Shown: positions 16,933-26,866, counted from the stretch's first letter. The stretch: 64,000 nt of DNA from Oceanicola sp. D3 (GCF_006351965.1 NZ_CP040932.1:930001-994000), one strand, 5' to 3'. The notes: a model not told the origin generated them from the sequence alone. Program-made: numbers and translations.

Positions 16933-18897
16933 TTGGACAGCAAGTTGGAGGCCGCAGGAGGCGAGAGCCCTGCGCCGGAGCAGGAGCGAGCCGATCTGGT
17001 GGTGACGTTCGGCACGGACGAGCCCCCGGTGCCTTGGCGCCGCATTGCGCTCGGCCCCCTCTCCTTTCTGCTTTCCGACCAGTCGATCCGCCGGATCACT
17101 TGGCATGGTGTGGAGTTGGTGCGCGCGATCAGCTGGCCGATCCGCGATGAAAACTGGGCCACCTATGCGGCTGTTACGCTCGATGAGGCAACGGCATGGT
17201 CCGAAGGGCGCATCACTGGCCGCATCGAGCAATCGATCGATGGCGGGCGGCTGGCCCTTACCGTCGAATTTTCTGCCAGCGAGGAGGGCACGCTGTCGGT
17301 TGCGGTGACGATGACGCCGAAGGGGGGTGCGTTTGCCACCAACCGTGCCGGGCTGACGGTGTTGCATCCGATACGCGGGCTCACGGGCGCGCCGGTGACG
17401 CTCACACACCCTGACGGATCGAGCGAGGATGCCCGGTTTCCGGAACTGATCAAGCCGTCACAGCCCATGAAAGACATTGCAGGGCTTGCCTATGGCATTG
17501 GCCCGGCAGCGGTGGACATGCGCTTCGAGGGTGAGGTTTTCGAGATGGAAGACCAGCGCAATTGGTCGGATGCCTCCTACAAAACCTATTGTGTGCCGCT
17601 CAAGGAGCCTTTCACCTACGAGATCGCCGAGCCGCAGACGCAGCGGGCCTCGTTTTCCTTCTCCGGCAGCCTCTTGGCCTCGACGCCCCAGGGCGGTGAC
17701 ACGCCGCCGCGCGTTGAATTGCTTGGCCGGAATGCGCCCGATGTTGGGCTGGTTCTTGAAGAAGGCTGGCTCGGCGGTGCGCCGACGCTTGACGCCACGC
17801 GGTTATGCGGCACGTCACACCTGCTCCTGCGCATTGATGCGACGACGAGCGCCGCGTTCCTCGACGAGGTCTTTCAACTGGCCCGGACCTTGGCGGTGGA
17901 GATCGACCTTGAACTGGTGCTTGATGACGCCCGCCCCGAGGCGGCGATAGAGGCGCTGGCCGCGCGCATTGCTACGGCTGGCATTGTGCCGCGCCGGGTG
18001 ATCGCTTTGACCGAGGCATACCTCAAGAGTTATCAACCCACGGCGACCTGGCCCGATGGGCCGCCGCCCTCCGCCCTTGTCGAAATGTCACGACAGGCCT
18101 TCCCCGAGGCGCTCATCGGTGGGGGCATGCTGACCAATTTCACCGAGTTCAACCGGTGCCCGCCGGAGCCGGAGCTGTGCGACTTTGTCTTTCACGGCAA
18201 CTCGGCAACGGTGCATGCCAGCGACGACCTTTCCGTGGTTGAAACTCTGGAGGCCCTGCCGCAGGTCTTTCGGAGCGCAGAGGCACTGGCGGGGCAGGCG
18301 GCTTATCGGCTGGGGCTGGTGTCTATCGGTATGAGAACCAACCCCTACGGCGCAAAGGTTTCGGATAACCCTGAACAACTGCGTGAGACGATGGCCCGCC
18401 CCGACCCGCGCCACCGTGGCCTTTTCGCGGCTGCTTGGGCCGTGGGTGTTCTGGCGAGCACCGGCCAATCCAATGTGGAAGCGCTTTGCCTTGCGGCCCC
18501 CACTGGCCCATTTGGCCTTGCCTACACCCCGCAAGCCCACGCCCAGCCCGGCTTCGATCAAGGCGAGGGCGTCGTGGTGCCGCTGTTTCATGTTCACCGG
18601 GAGGCGCGGCGCTTGGCAGGGGCTCCGGGCGTGATGATGGCGGGGCTTCCCGAGGGCGTCGTCGCCTACGGCGCAAAGGTTGAGGGGCAAACACGGATCA
18701 TGATCGCCAACCTTTCACAGGTGCGCCGTACCGTTACGTTGCCCGAGATGAGTTTGGCGCTTGTGTTGGATCGGGGCAGCGCCCGATCGGCGATGGCCGA
18801 TTCCGACTGGCTGCGCACCGCACCGCGTGTGCCATTGCAGGAGCTCAGCCTCGCCCCCTATGCCGTTGGCTTTTTGTCGATGGGGGCGCAAGCGTGA
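16933..18897 (+). CDS. apnL: Probable D-apionate lactonase
   Basis: A 654-residue cytosolic protein with an early beta-rich region (PLSFLLSDQSIRRITWHGVE, then ISWPIRDENWATYA) and a segment EMEDQRNWSDASYKTYCVPL. I recognise these as features of the D-apionate lactonase family (ApnL), which opens apiono-1,4-lactone to D-apionate in D-apiose breakdown. Recognition is from memory of the family, without a search. The next gene, a Gfo/Idh/MocA dehydrogenase, and the sugar importer behind it match that pathway. Start: TTG 16933 has GGGAGGAG about 7 bases upstream, whereas the in-frame ATG at 16891 has no ribosome-binding site. A carbohydrate-active enzyme of another specificity is the main alternative. 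Confidence 0.62.
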   Translation: MDSKLEAAGGESPAPEQERADLVVTFGTDEPPVPWRRIALGPLSFLLSDQSIRRITWHGVELVRAISWPIRDENWATYAAVTLDEATAWSEGRITGRIEQSIDGGRLALTVEFSASEEGTLSVAVTMTPKGGAFATNRAGLTVLHPIRGLTGAPVTLTHPDGSSEDARFPELIKPSQPMKDIAGLAYGIGPAAVDMRFEGEVFEMEDQRNWSDASYKTYCVPLKEPFTYEIAEPQTQRASFSFSGSLLASTPQGGDTPPRVELLGRNAPDVGLVLEEGWLGGAPTLDATRLCGTSHLLLRIDATTSAAFLDEVFQLARTLAVEIDLELVLDDARPEAAIEALAARIATAGIVPRRVIALTEAYLKSYQPTATWPDGPPPSALVEMSRQAFPEALIGGGMLTNFTEFNRCPPEPELCDFVFHGNSATVHASDDLSVVETLEALPQVFRSAEALAGQAAYRLGLVSIGMRTNPYGAKVSDNPEQLRETMARPDPRHRGLFAAAWAVGVLASTGQSNVEALCLAAPTGPFGLAYTPQAHAQPGFDQGEGVVVPLFHVHREARRLAGAPGVMMAGLPEGVVAYGAKVEGQTRIMIANLSQVRRTVTLPEMSLALVLDRGSARSAMADSDWLRTAPRVPLQELSLAPYAVGFLSMGAQA

Positions 18898-19066
18898 CGG
18901 AGAGGGCCAGGCAAACACGATGGGCGGCGTTGCTGCTGCCGATGTACCCGCGGCCGCGGCCATCTGCGGATTGCCGCAGCCATCTGGCTGAAACGCCCCT
19001 TAATTGGCGCACGGCCTCTCTCTACACTGTCGCGGGCGAGGGCCGGAGGAGAACGAGGGGGAGACA

Positions 19067-20092
19067 ATGCTGAGAGGTGGAATCATCGGCACCGGCTTTT
19101 TTGCCGGCAATCACCTGAATGCATGGAAGATGGTTGAAGGTGCCGAGATCGTGGCGCTCTGCGACCTTGATGAGGAAAAAGCCCGCGAGGCGGCGGAGGC
19201 CTTCGGCGTTGCGCATGTTTATTCCAGCGCCGAGCAGATGCTGCGCGACGGGGCCCTCGATTTTGTCGACATCATCACCACGGTGCCCAGCCACCGGCCG
19301 CTTGTTGAACTGGCCTTGCGGCATGAGGCGCATGTGATCTGCCAAAAACCCTTTGCCGAGAACCTGGCGGATGCCAGGGCCATGGTGGAGGCCGCCGACA
19401 ACGCCGGTAAAACACTGATGGTGCATGAGAATTTTCGCTGGCAATCCGCCGTGCGCCGGGTGATCGAGCTTGTGCGTTCAGGCCGTATCGGCGCCCCGTT
19501 TTTCTGCCGCGCATCGTTTCGCTCGGGCTACGATGTGTTCTCTGGCCAGCCTTACCTCGCTGAAGGCAAACGGTTCATCATTGAGGATCTCGGCATTCAC
19601 GTGCTCGATATCGCGCGTGCACTGATGGGCGATGTGGAGCGCCTTGCCGCTGTGACCCATCGCGTGAACCCGAAAATCGCGGGGGAGGATGTGGCCACGA
19701 TCCTGCTGACCCATGAGAGCGGCATGGCGAGCGTTGTCGACTGCTCCTACGGCACGCGCCGCAGCCCGGAGACCTTCCCCGAGACCCTGCTGGAAATCGA
19801 CGGGCCCCGGGGCACGATCCGGCTGGATGCCGGTTACCGGCTGACCGTGCAGGCAGACGGGGCGGAGGAGCAGCTGGACGTTTCGCCGCCCGTGCTCGAA
19901 TGGGCGGAGCGGCCTTGGCACAACATTCAGGAAAGCGTGGTTGCCATCCAAGATCATTTCATCCGGTGCCTGTCGGAGGGCACGGCGCCGGAAACCTCTG
20001 GTGCCGACAATCTCAAGACATTGGCACTGGTGGAGGCCGCCTATGTTTCGGCGGCCAAAGGGAGGAGCGTGCGGCCCGACAGCCTTGGTTGA
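19067..20092 (+). CDS. apsD: Gfo/Idh/MocA-family dehydrogenase, probable D-apiose dehydrogenase
   Basis: A 341-residue NAD(P)-dependent sugar dehydrogenase. The Rossmann motif GGIIGTGFFAGNHLNAW is at residues 4-20, the usual EKP motif appears as QKPF (93-96), and the catalytic helix DLGIHVLDIARALMG carries the conserved His. D-apiose dehydrogenase (ApsD) is a member of this family and oxidises D-apiose to apiono-lactone, the substrate of the upstream lactonase. The start at ATG 19067 follows a GAGGGGGAG element. It is 169 bp downstream of the lactonase gene and 66 bp upstream of the binding protein gene. Family is certain; the apiose assignment depends on the neighbour. Confidence 0.7.
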   Translation: MLRGGIIGTGFFAGNHLNAWKMVEGAEIVALCDLDEEKAREAAEAFGVAHVYSSAEQMLRDGALDFVDIITTVPSHRPLVELALRHEAHVICQKPFAENLADARAMVEAADNAGKTLMVHENFRWQSAVRRVIELVRSGRIGAPFFCRASFRSGYDVFSGQPYLAEGKRFIIEDLGIHVLDIARALMGDVERLAAVTHRVNPKIAGEDVATILLTHESGMASVVDCSYGTRRSPETFPETLLEIDGPRGTIRLDAGYRLTVQADGAEEQLDVSPPVLEWAERPWHNIQESVVAIQDHFIRCLSEGTAPETSGADNLKTLALVEAAYVSAAKGRSVRPDSLG

Positions 20093-20107
20093 GGGCGGCG
20101 CGAATAA

Positions 20108-21085
<978 letters not shown>

Positions 21086-21100
21086 GCGACGGTGCACTAT

Positions 21101-21133
21101 GCGCCCCGCGCGTGCATGTCACGCGCGGGGCGC
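21101..21133 (+). terminator. Strong 14-bp hairpin after the sugar-binding protein gene
   Basis: GCGCCCCGCGCGTG (21101-21114) and CACGCGCGGGGCGC (21120-21133) form a perfect 14-bp stem with a 5-base loop, followed by TGTCTTC rather than a T-run. It sits between the binding-protein gene and the rest of the importer operon. It probably attenuates transcription so that binding protein exceeds membrane components. Confidence 0.7.
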
Positions 21134-21160
21134 TGTCTTCACTGAGCGAGGAAACAACTC

Positions 21161-21805
21161 ATGATCAGGCCACTCCTGCTCGCATTCGCAGCGGCGGCAC
21201 TCACATCGGCGTCGGGCTGCAAGATCGTCTTCGACTCCGATGGCGATGACAGTGAAATTCCCGCAGGCCCCGAGGGCGACGACGCCCGCAACGCCAAGCG
21301 GCTCGAAGAGAGTTTCGAGCCACAGCTATTGCCGCACCTGCGGGAGAACGCAGTGGAGATCGGCGAACTGCGTGCCGGGATCGCGGCGGATATCGAAGCC
21401 ATCGGCACCGCCCGTGCGCAACGTGGCAGCGGGGCCGGTGCCGCATGGAATTTTCCCGTCTCCGGTGAGGGCGTGGTGGTCGAGGCCAATCTCGAAAGCC
21501 GGGCGCGGACCTTGACGCTGGATACCGATGATGACGGCGAGGCCGACACAACGCTGCAGATGGGGCCGGTCATCAAGGGCACGGCCCTGCGCGACGGGGT
21601 GCCGTTTTACAACTTCGACGATTTTCGCGATCAGATCGAATATGCCAAGCTGGCCCGTGCCCTGAACGACGAGGTCACCGCCCGCATCACGCTTCCGGAA
21701 GGGGAGCTTGCGGGGAGCACCGTGCAATTCTTCGGGGTGACGCCGCTGCGCACGGCGAGCGAGGCAATCCTTGTCACCCCGACCGAAGTGACCTTTCTGC
21801 CATGA
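21161..21805 (+). CDS. DUF2291-family lipoprotein of a sugar ABC transporter locus
   Basis: A 214-residue exported protein with a lipoprotein signal peptide ending LTSASGC (lipid-modified Cys20). The rest follows the DUF2291 pattern: an early LEESFEPQLLPHLRENAVEI helix, a central beta region with GVVVEANLESRARTLTLDTD and a late YNFDDFRDQIEYAKLARALN helix. DUF2291 genes are found next to ribose-type ABC importers, but their function is not established. Here it lies 75 bp after the binding-protein gene, beyond the hairpin, and overlaps the ATPase gene by 4 bp, so it is an integral part of the importer operon, possibly a periplasmic accessory factor. Confidence 0.8.
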   Translation: MIRPLLLAFAAAALTSASGCKIVFDSDGDDSEIPAGPEGDDARNAKRLEESFEPQLLPHLRENAVEIGELRAGIAADIEAIGTARAQRGSGAGAAWNFPVSGEGVVVEANLESRARTLTLDTDDDGEADTTLQMGPVIKGTALRDGVPFYNFDDFRDQIEYAKLARALNDEVTARITLPEGELAGSTVQFFGVTPLRTASEAILVTPTEVTFLP

Positions 21806-23337
21806 GTGAAGATCATCCCATCGGGCTTTCCATCCGCGATGCGGTGAAGGTCTACCCCGGCACGCGCGCGTTGAAGGGGGTCGATTTTGATATCCGCATG
21901 GGCGCCGTCAACGTGCTGGTCGGCGAGAACGGTGCAGGCAAATCGACGCTGATGAAGGTGATCTCGGGGGTGGAGGCGCTGACCGAGGGCGAGGTCACCA
22001 TGAATGGCCAGCCGGTGCAGTTTCACAACAAGGATGATGCCGTGAAGGCGGGCATTGGGATTGTCTTTCAGGAGCTGAACCTCTTTCCCGAGATGTCGGT
22101 GGCCGAGAATATCTTCATCGGCAACGAGCTAACCCGCGGCGGGGTGCATCTGGACATCGCCGCCCAGCGGACTCGCAGCAGGGAGATCCTTCAGCGGCTG
22201 GAGCAGGACATCGACCCGGACACCCCGCTCGGCTTTCTGCGGATCGGCCAGCAGCAGATCGTGGAGATCGCCAAGGCGCTGGCGCAGGATGCCCGCATCC
22301 TGATCCTTGACGAGCCAACCTCAGCCCTGTCGGCCGTGGAGGTTGAGGTGCTGTTCCGGCTGATTGACGAACTCAAGGCGCATGGCGTCGGCATCGTCTA
22401 CATCTCGCATCGTCTGGAAGAGCTGATCCGGCTCGGGGATTACATCACCGTGCTGCGCGACGGCGAAATTACAGGTGCCCGCAGCATGGACGGGGTCGAC
22501 CTGCGCTGGATCGTTGAGGCGATGATCGGCGGCAAGTCGAAGGACTTTGCCGAACCGATCAGCCATGAACCGGGGGATGAGGCCTTTCGTGCCGAAGACG
22601 TCATGCTGCCCAAAATGGGCGGCGGGTTTCATGTTGACCATGTCTCTCTCTCGGTCCGCTCCGGCGAGATCGTCGGAATTTACGGGCTGATGGGCGCAGG
22701 CCGCACCGAGCTGATGGAGTGCATCATCGGCCGACATCCCGGCACCTCGGGAGGGCGCTATTTCATCGACGGCAAGGAGATCCGGAGCGGCGCAATTGCC
22801 GACCGCATCGCCAGCGGCATCGCGCTGGTGCCGGAAGATCGCAAGAAGGACGGCCTCGTGCAGATCATGGCGATCCGTGAAAACCTCACCCTGTCGTCGC
22901 TCGGGCAACTGGCCCGCAGCTTTCACCTTGATCTCAGGCGCGAGGCGGGGCGGGCGATGGAGTTCATCAAGCGGCTCACCATCAAGGTCTCCAGCCAGGA
23001 AAACCCGGTTTCGTCCCTCTCTGGGGGCAACCAGCAGAAGGTGGTCATCGGCAAGGCGTTGATGACCCAACCCAAGATCTTGCTGATGGACGAGCCCACG
23101 CGCGGTGTCGACGTGGGGGCCAAGGCCGAAATCTACAGGGTGATGCGCCAGCTCGCGGTCGATGGCTTGGCGGTGCTGTTTTGCAGCTCGGAGATCGAGG
23201 AATGCATGGCCCTGAGCGACCGCATCCTGGTGATGGCGGACGGCAGGGTCACCGGAACATTCGACAAGCAGGCCGAGGCGGCGGAGGTCATTGCCGCCGC
23301 GACGCCCGGCGTAAATACCAAGGAGAACGCGGCATGA
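21802..23337 (+). CDS. Sugar ABC transporter ATP-binding protein with two nucleotide-binding domains
   Basis: A 511-residue ATPase of the RbsA/MglA class. The first domain has Walker A GENGAGKST near residue 38, a degenerate ABC signature region LRIGQQQIVEIAKAL and Walker B RILILDEPT near 165. The second has the degenerate P-loop GLMGAGRTE near 295, a canonical signature SLSGGNQQKVVIGKA and LLMDEPTRGVDVGAKAEIYR. This asymmetric pair is normal for carbohydrate-uptake importers of the CUT2 type. ATGA overlaps couple it to the upstream DUF2291 gene and the downstream permease gene. It powers uptake of the pentose captured by the binding protein. Confidence 0.93.
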   Translation: MSEDHPIGLSIRDAVKVYPGTRALKGVDFDIRMGAVNVLVGENGAGKSTLMKVISGVEALTEGEVTMNGQPVQFHNKDDAVKAGIGIVFQELNLFPEMSVAENIFIGNELTRGGVHLDIAAQRTRSREILQRLEQDIDPDTPLGFLRIGQQQIVEIAKALAQDARILILDEPTSALSAVEVEVLFRLIDELKAHGVGIVYISHRLEELIRLGDYITVLRDGEITGARSMDGVDLRWIVEAMIGGKSKDFAEPISHEPGDEAFRAEDVMLPKMGGGFHVDHVSLSVRSGEIVGIYGLMGAGRTELMECIIGRHPGTSGGRYFIDGKEIRSGAIADRIASGIALVPEDRKKDGLVQIMAIRENLTLSSLGQLARSFHLDLRREAGRAMEFIKRLTIKVSSQENPVSSLSGGNQQKVVIGKALMTQPKILLMDEPTRGVDVGAKAEIYRVMRQLAVDGLAVLFCSSEIEECMALSDRILVMADGRVTGTFDKQAEAAEVIAAATPGVNTKENAA

Positions 23338-24386
23338 GCGCCACGGCAGACACACCAACCAAGGGCGGAACCAACTGGCTCCTTCTGTTGCTGAAGGCGC
23401 GCACCTTCGTGGCGCTGATCCTCGTGTTCGGTTACTTCTCCTTCGCCGCGCCCAACTTCCTGAGTGTGGCCAATGCGGTGCTTATCTCGAAGCACGTGGC
23501 GATCAACGCCTTCCTCGCTATCGGCATGACCTACGTGATCATCACCGGGGGCATCGACCTGTCGGTGGGCTCAGTTGTTGGCCTGACCTCGATGATCGCG
23601 GGCTATCTCATCCTCAACGGGATAGACCTTGGCCTCGGCTGGTCGATTCAGTTCAACACGCTGGAAATCGTGCTGCTCGTCTGTCTCGTCGGCGTTTTCG
23701 TCGGCTGGGTGAACGGGCTATTGATCACGCGGCTCAATGTGGCCCCCTTCATTGCGACGTTGGGGATGCTCTACATCGCCCGCGGCGCAGCGCTGCTGAT
23801 GTCGGGTGGGCGGACCTTTCCCAACCTGAACGGAAACCCAGAATACGGCTCGCACACCTTCCCGCTGATCGGGGCTGGCACTCTTTTTGGTGTCCCGTTG
23901 ATGATCTGGATCCTGATCGTGGTGGCGCTGGTGGCAACCTATATCGCGCAGCGCACCCCGCTGGGCAGGCACATCTACGCCACCGGGGGCAACGAGAGCG
24001 GGGCCGAGCTTTCCGGCGTTCGGGTGCGGCGGGTCAAAACCTTTGTTTACATGTTCTCCGGCCTCATGGCCGCGATTGTGGGCATCATCATCGCCTCCCA
24101 GCTCAAGGCGGCTCACCCGGCAACGGGAGAGTTCTTTGAACTCAACGCCATTGCGGCGGCGGTGCTGGGCGGCACCTCCATGTCGGGCGGGCGGGGCCGG
24201 ATCTGGGGCACCATCATCGGTGCCTTCGTGATTGGCATACTGTCAGACGGACTCATCATGATGGGGGTCTCGTCGTTCTGGCAGATGGTGATCAAGGGCC
24301 TCGTGATCGTTGCCGCCGTGGTGGTCGATCAGGCGCAAAGCCGACTGCAGGCGAGGGTCGCACTGGCGCAGGAGGCCGCAAGCTAG
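23334..24386 (+). CDS. Sugar ABC transporter permease (RbsC-like)
   Basis: A 350-residue membrane protein of the CUT2 permease family with about ten hydrophobic segments. Conserved stretches are ITGGIDLSVGSVVGLTSMIA (near residues 65-85), GVFVGWVNGLLITRLNVAPF and the EAA-like loop region AAAVLGGTSMSGGRGRIWGT (near 280-300) that contacts the ATPase. The start is ATG 23334, overlapping the ATPase stop by 4 bp with AAGGAG at 23320-23325. It is the last gene of the proposed D-apiose uptake and oxidation operon. No downstream enzymes for apionate metabolism follow it in this window. Confidence 0.92.
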   Translation: MSATADTPTKGGTNWLLLLLKARTFVALILVFGYFSFAAPNFLSVANAVLISKHVAINAFLAIGMTYVIITGGIDLSVGSVVGLTSMIAGYLILNGIDLGLGWSIQFNTLEIVLLVCLVGVFVGWVNGLLITRLNVAPFIATLGMLYIARGAALLMSGGRTFPNLNGNPEYGSHTFPLIGAGTLFGVPLMIWILIVVALVATYIAQRTPLGRHIYATGGNESGAELSGVRVRRVKTFVYMFSGLMAAIVGIIIASQLKAAHPATGEFFELNAIAAAVLGGTSMSGGRGRIWGTIIGAFVIGILSDGLIMMGVSSFWQMVIKGLVIVAAVVVDQAQSRLQARVALAQEAAS

Positions 24387-24718
24387 GGCTGGCGCCTTTG
24401 GCCAGTAAGAGGGGCGATTGCGATGGCTGACAGGAAGGCCGCTATGTAAGGCGTTTGGTCAGCCTTTCGCGCAACCTTTCTTTTCAGGGGTTTTGATGCC
24501 CTCTACTCGCAAACCGACAAGCAGACCCTCGCGTCGCATATAGGCTGTTGGCCGCGTGAGCGGATCTGACGAAAGCACGCGCTGGCGGTGAGTCAGCCCC
24601 TTCCACCTGTGCCCGTTTCTTCGACAGCAGTGAAATTTGCCAAGCCGTGCTCGTCGCCCGGCCATTTCCGGCTGCGGGGTGCTCAGGGCAAGGCAAATAG
24701 CCCCGGAAACGACACTGC
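24387..24718. other. Non-coding region between operons; nothing recognisable
   Basis: About 330 bases separate the sugar importer operon from the next operon. Short minus-strand frames starting near 24725-24732 would give about 80 residues, but their translations are Arg/Ser/Ala-rich, match no family I know and have no ribosome-binding site. It might be a decayed gene or repeat remnant; I cannot assign it. Confidence 0.4.
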
Positions 24719-24750
24719 TTGACAAGGCTCACATGTTACATGTTACACGT
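24719..24750 (+). promoter_or_regulatory. Putative promoter with overlapping TGTTACA repeats
   Basis: TTGACA at 24719-24724 is a perfect -35 element. Seventeen bases later GTTACA (24742-24747) is a weak -10. ACATGTTACATGTTACACGT (24731-24750) contains two TGTTACA copies overlapping the -10, as expected for a repressor site. It lies about 55-85 bases before the GTG start of the ICL-family gene, and the GntR protein at 31578 is the natural candidate to bind it. Confidence 0.5.
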
Positions 24751-24804
24751 CATGGACAAATGGTTTGGATGCGTGGTAGCGCCGACGACCGGGGAGGATA
24801 TGAC

Positions 24805-25662
24805 GTGACCAGCGATACCGTTTTGCGAGACCGGCTGAGGCGTGGGCTGTTGACCGTTGCGCCCGGCGCACCAGACCCGTTGACGGCCCGCATTGTGCAG
24901 GCGCAGGGCTTTGATGCCGTCTACATGACGGGGCTCGGCGCGACGGCCGCGCGGCTGGGCCAGCCAGACCTTGGATTGCTGACGCAGACGGAAATGGCCG
25001 ACCATGCCCGCGCGATGGTTCGGGCTGTGGATATTCCGGTGATCGCCGATGCCGACACCGGCTATGGTGGCGCGCTGAACGTGGCGCGGACGGTGCGGGA
25101 ATACATGCAGGGCGGCGTTGCGGCGCTGCATCTGGAAGATCAGGTTTCTCCCAAGCGCTGCGGCCAGCTGGCCGGCGTGCGGCTGGTGTCTCCCGAGGAG
25201 GGCGCGGCCCGATTGTCGGCGGCGGTCGAGGCGCGGCGCAAGAGTGATCTGGTCATCATCGGACGCACCGATGCGCTTCCGGCCATGGGGATGGACGAAG
25301 CTGTCGCGCGGGCGGCGCGTTACCGGGATACCGGCGTTGATCTTGTCTTCGTCGACGGGGTGAAAACCCGCGCCGAGGTTGAGGCCATCGCAAAGCGGGT
25401 CGAGGGACCGAAGGTTTTGAGCCTTGTCGACGGCACCGATGCCGCGCTGCTGACCACGGACGAGGTGCAGGAGATGGGCTTTGCCGTTGTCATGTATGCG
25501 GTGACGGCGCTCTTTACCGCGGCGCGCGCCACGCAAGACGCTTTGGCTGCCTTGAAGGTCGAGGGCCGGCCGGCCACCGCCGGGGCGCTCAGCTATGCAG
25601 AGTTTTGCGACGTGGTGGACCTGGCCGGACATCAGGCTTTTGCCCACAGGCACGGCGAATGA
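24805..25662 (+). CDS. Isocitrate lyase / PEP mutase superfamily lyase
   Basis: A 285-residue beta-barrel lyase of the ICL/PEPM superfamily. IVQAQGFDAVYMTGLGATAA (residues 30-49) forms the substrate loop, DADTGYGGALNVARTVREY (82-100) carries Mg ligands Asp82 and Asp84, and HLEDQVSPKRCGQLAG (109-124) includes the catalytic cysteine. The loop reads KRCGQ rather than the KKCGH or KRCGH of isocitrate and methylisocitrate lyases. The cysteine argues for C-C lyase activity on a 2-hydroxy acid (dimethylmalate-lyase-like) and against PEP mutase. GTG 24805 is chosen because GGGGAGGA lies just upstream and the product then begins where homologues begin. First gene of a catabolic operon. Confidence 0.82.
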   Translation: MTSDTVLRDRLRRGLLTVAPGAPDPLTARIVQAQGFDAVYMTGLGATAARLGQPDLGLLTQTEMADHARAMVRAVDIPVIADADTGYGGALNVARTVREYMQGGVAALHLEDQVSPKRCGQLAGVRLVSPEEGAARLSAAVEARRKSDLVIIGRTDALPAMGMDEAVARAARYRDTGVDLVFVDGVKTRAEVEAIAKRVEGPKVLSLVDGTDAALLTTDEVQEMGFAVVMYAVTALFTAARATQDALAALKVEGRPATAGALSYAEFCDVVDLAGHQAFAHRHGE

Positions 25663-26369
25663 CGGCGGTTGTCCTCATCACCGGCGCAGGCTCTGGCATC
25701 GGGCTGGCCACCGCGCGAGCCGTTGTGGCACGCGGCGCGCGGGCGATCCTCTGGGACATCTCGGGCCCGGCGCTGGACGCGGCACGCGCGGAGCTTGGCG
25801 AAGACGCGGTCAGCACTGCGATCATCGACGTTTCAGACCCCGACGCCGTGGCTACGGCAAGACTGGATGGCGTGACGCATTTGGTGAACAACGCGGGCAT
25901 TCTGGGCCAGCGGATGGATTGGGCCGAGCTTGACGCTGACCACCTTCAATCCGTCTTCCACGTCAACCTTGTGGGGCTGATGCTGGTTACGCAGGCGTTT
26001 GCCAAGGCGCGGGTGGGGCACCCGACGGCCAGTATCGTCAACATTTCATCCATCGCTGGCGAAAATGGTGGTGGGCCGGGCTTTGCCGCCTACGGCGCGT
26101 CCAAGGGTGCGATCATGGCGCTGACGCGTGCCATGGCGCGAGACTTTGCGCCTGATATGCGGGTTAACGCGCTGGCGCCGGGGATCATCGACACGCCTAT
26201 ACAAGACGCCATCATGACCGCGCCCAACGCGCGCGCGCAGGCTGCCGAGGGCATCCCCATGGGGCGCATGGGCACCGCTGGTGAGGTGGCGCAGGCAGCG
26301 GAATGGCTGCTGTTCGACGCCCCCTATACCACGGGCGAAATCATTCGCATCGCGGGAGGGCGACGGTGA
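25659..26369 (+). CDS. Short-chain dehydrogenase/reductase
   Basis: A 236-residue classical SDR. The nucleotide-binding motif is TGAGSGIG (residues 8-15), the NNAG structural motif is at 77-80, the catalytic Ser is in VNISSIAG (about 130-131), and Tyr145 and Lys149 form YGASK. The C-terminus has the typical GRMGTAGEVAQAAEWLLFD and GEIIRIAGGR segments. Start ATG 25659 overlaps the lyase gene by 4 bp; its own end overlaps dctQ by GTGA. It likely oxidises or reduces a hydroxy/keto intermediate of the same pathway. Acidic Asp33 after the second strand suggests NAD(H) preference. The substrate is unknown. Confidence 0.88.
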   Translation: MTAVVLITGAGSGIGLATARAVVARGARAILWDISGPALDAARAELGEDAVSTAIIDVSDPDAVATARLDGVTHLVNNAGILGQRMDWAELDADHLQSVFHVNLVGLMLVTQAFAKARVGHPTASIVNISSIAGENGGGPGFAAYGASKGAIMALTRAMARDFAPDMRVNALAPGIIDTPIQDAIMTAPNARAQAAEGIPMGRMGTAGEVAQAAEWLLFDAPYTTGEIIRIAGGRR

Positions 26370-26866
26370 AACTGGTCGATTATTTCTTCAAGGCGCTGGA
26401 GGTGGTGCTCGTCTTCCTGCTGGCGGGCATGACTATCATGGTCTTTGCAAATGTGGTGCTGCGCTACGGCTTTGGGTCGGGCATCGACATCAGCGAGGAG
26501 TTGTCACGCTTCTTCTTTGTCTGGCTGATCTTCCTCGGGGCCATCGTCGCCATGCGGCACAACATGCACATGGGGTTTGACCTCGTGGTGACGAGCGTGA
26601 GCGAGCCGGTGCGGCGCGTACTGCTGACTGTCGCCAACGGGCTGGTGCTGGCGGTTTGCATCATGGTGCTCTGGGGGTCGTTGGCGCAATTCCACGTCAA
26701 CGCAACGAACATCGCGCCGGTCACACGGATGCCGATGTTCTGGGTGTTCGGGGTGCTGATCCCGATGTCCTCTCTGATCGGCCTGATGGCCGGGCTGCGG
26801 ATGCTGGGCTATGCGACCGGCCGCCTGAAAGGCCTGCCGACCTCGGAGCGGAGTGTGGCCGAATGA
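26366..26866 (+). CDS. TRAP transporter small permease (DctQ family)
   Basis: A 166-residue protein with four membrane helices, starting VKLVDYFFKALEVVLVFLLA. The DctQ signature VFANVVLRYGF followed by ISEELSRFFFVWLIFLGAIV lies at about residues 27-58, and a short periplasmic-facing segment precedes helix 4. Start is GTG 26366 overlapping the SDR stop, with GGGAGGG at 26354-26360. Together with the next two genes it forms a tripartite ATP-independent periplasmic transporter. The gene order dctQ-dctM-dctP is co-translational through an ATGA overlap with dctM. Confidence 0.92.
   Translation: MKLVDYFFKALEVVLVFLLAGMTIMVFANVVLRYGFGSGIDISEELSRFFFVWLIFLGAIVAMRHNMHMGFDLVVTSVSEPVRRVLLTVANGLVLAVCIMVLWGSLAQFHVNATNIAPVTRMPMFWVFGVLIPMSSLIGLMAGLRMLGYATGRLKGLPTSERSVAE

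Noticed and set aside
24459-24732. Possible 80-90 residue minus-strand genes before the ICL-family operon
   Set aside because: Two overlapping frames compete, neither has a ribosome-binding site nor a recognisable family, and both run into the promoter region of the plus-strand operon.
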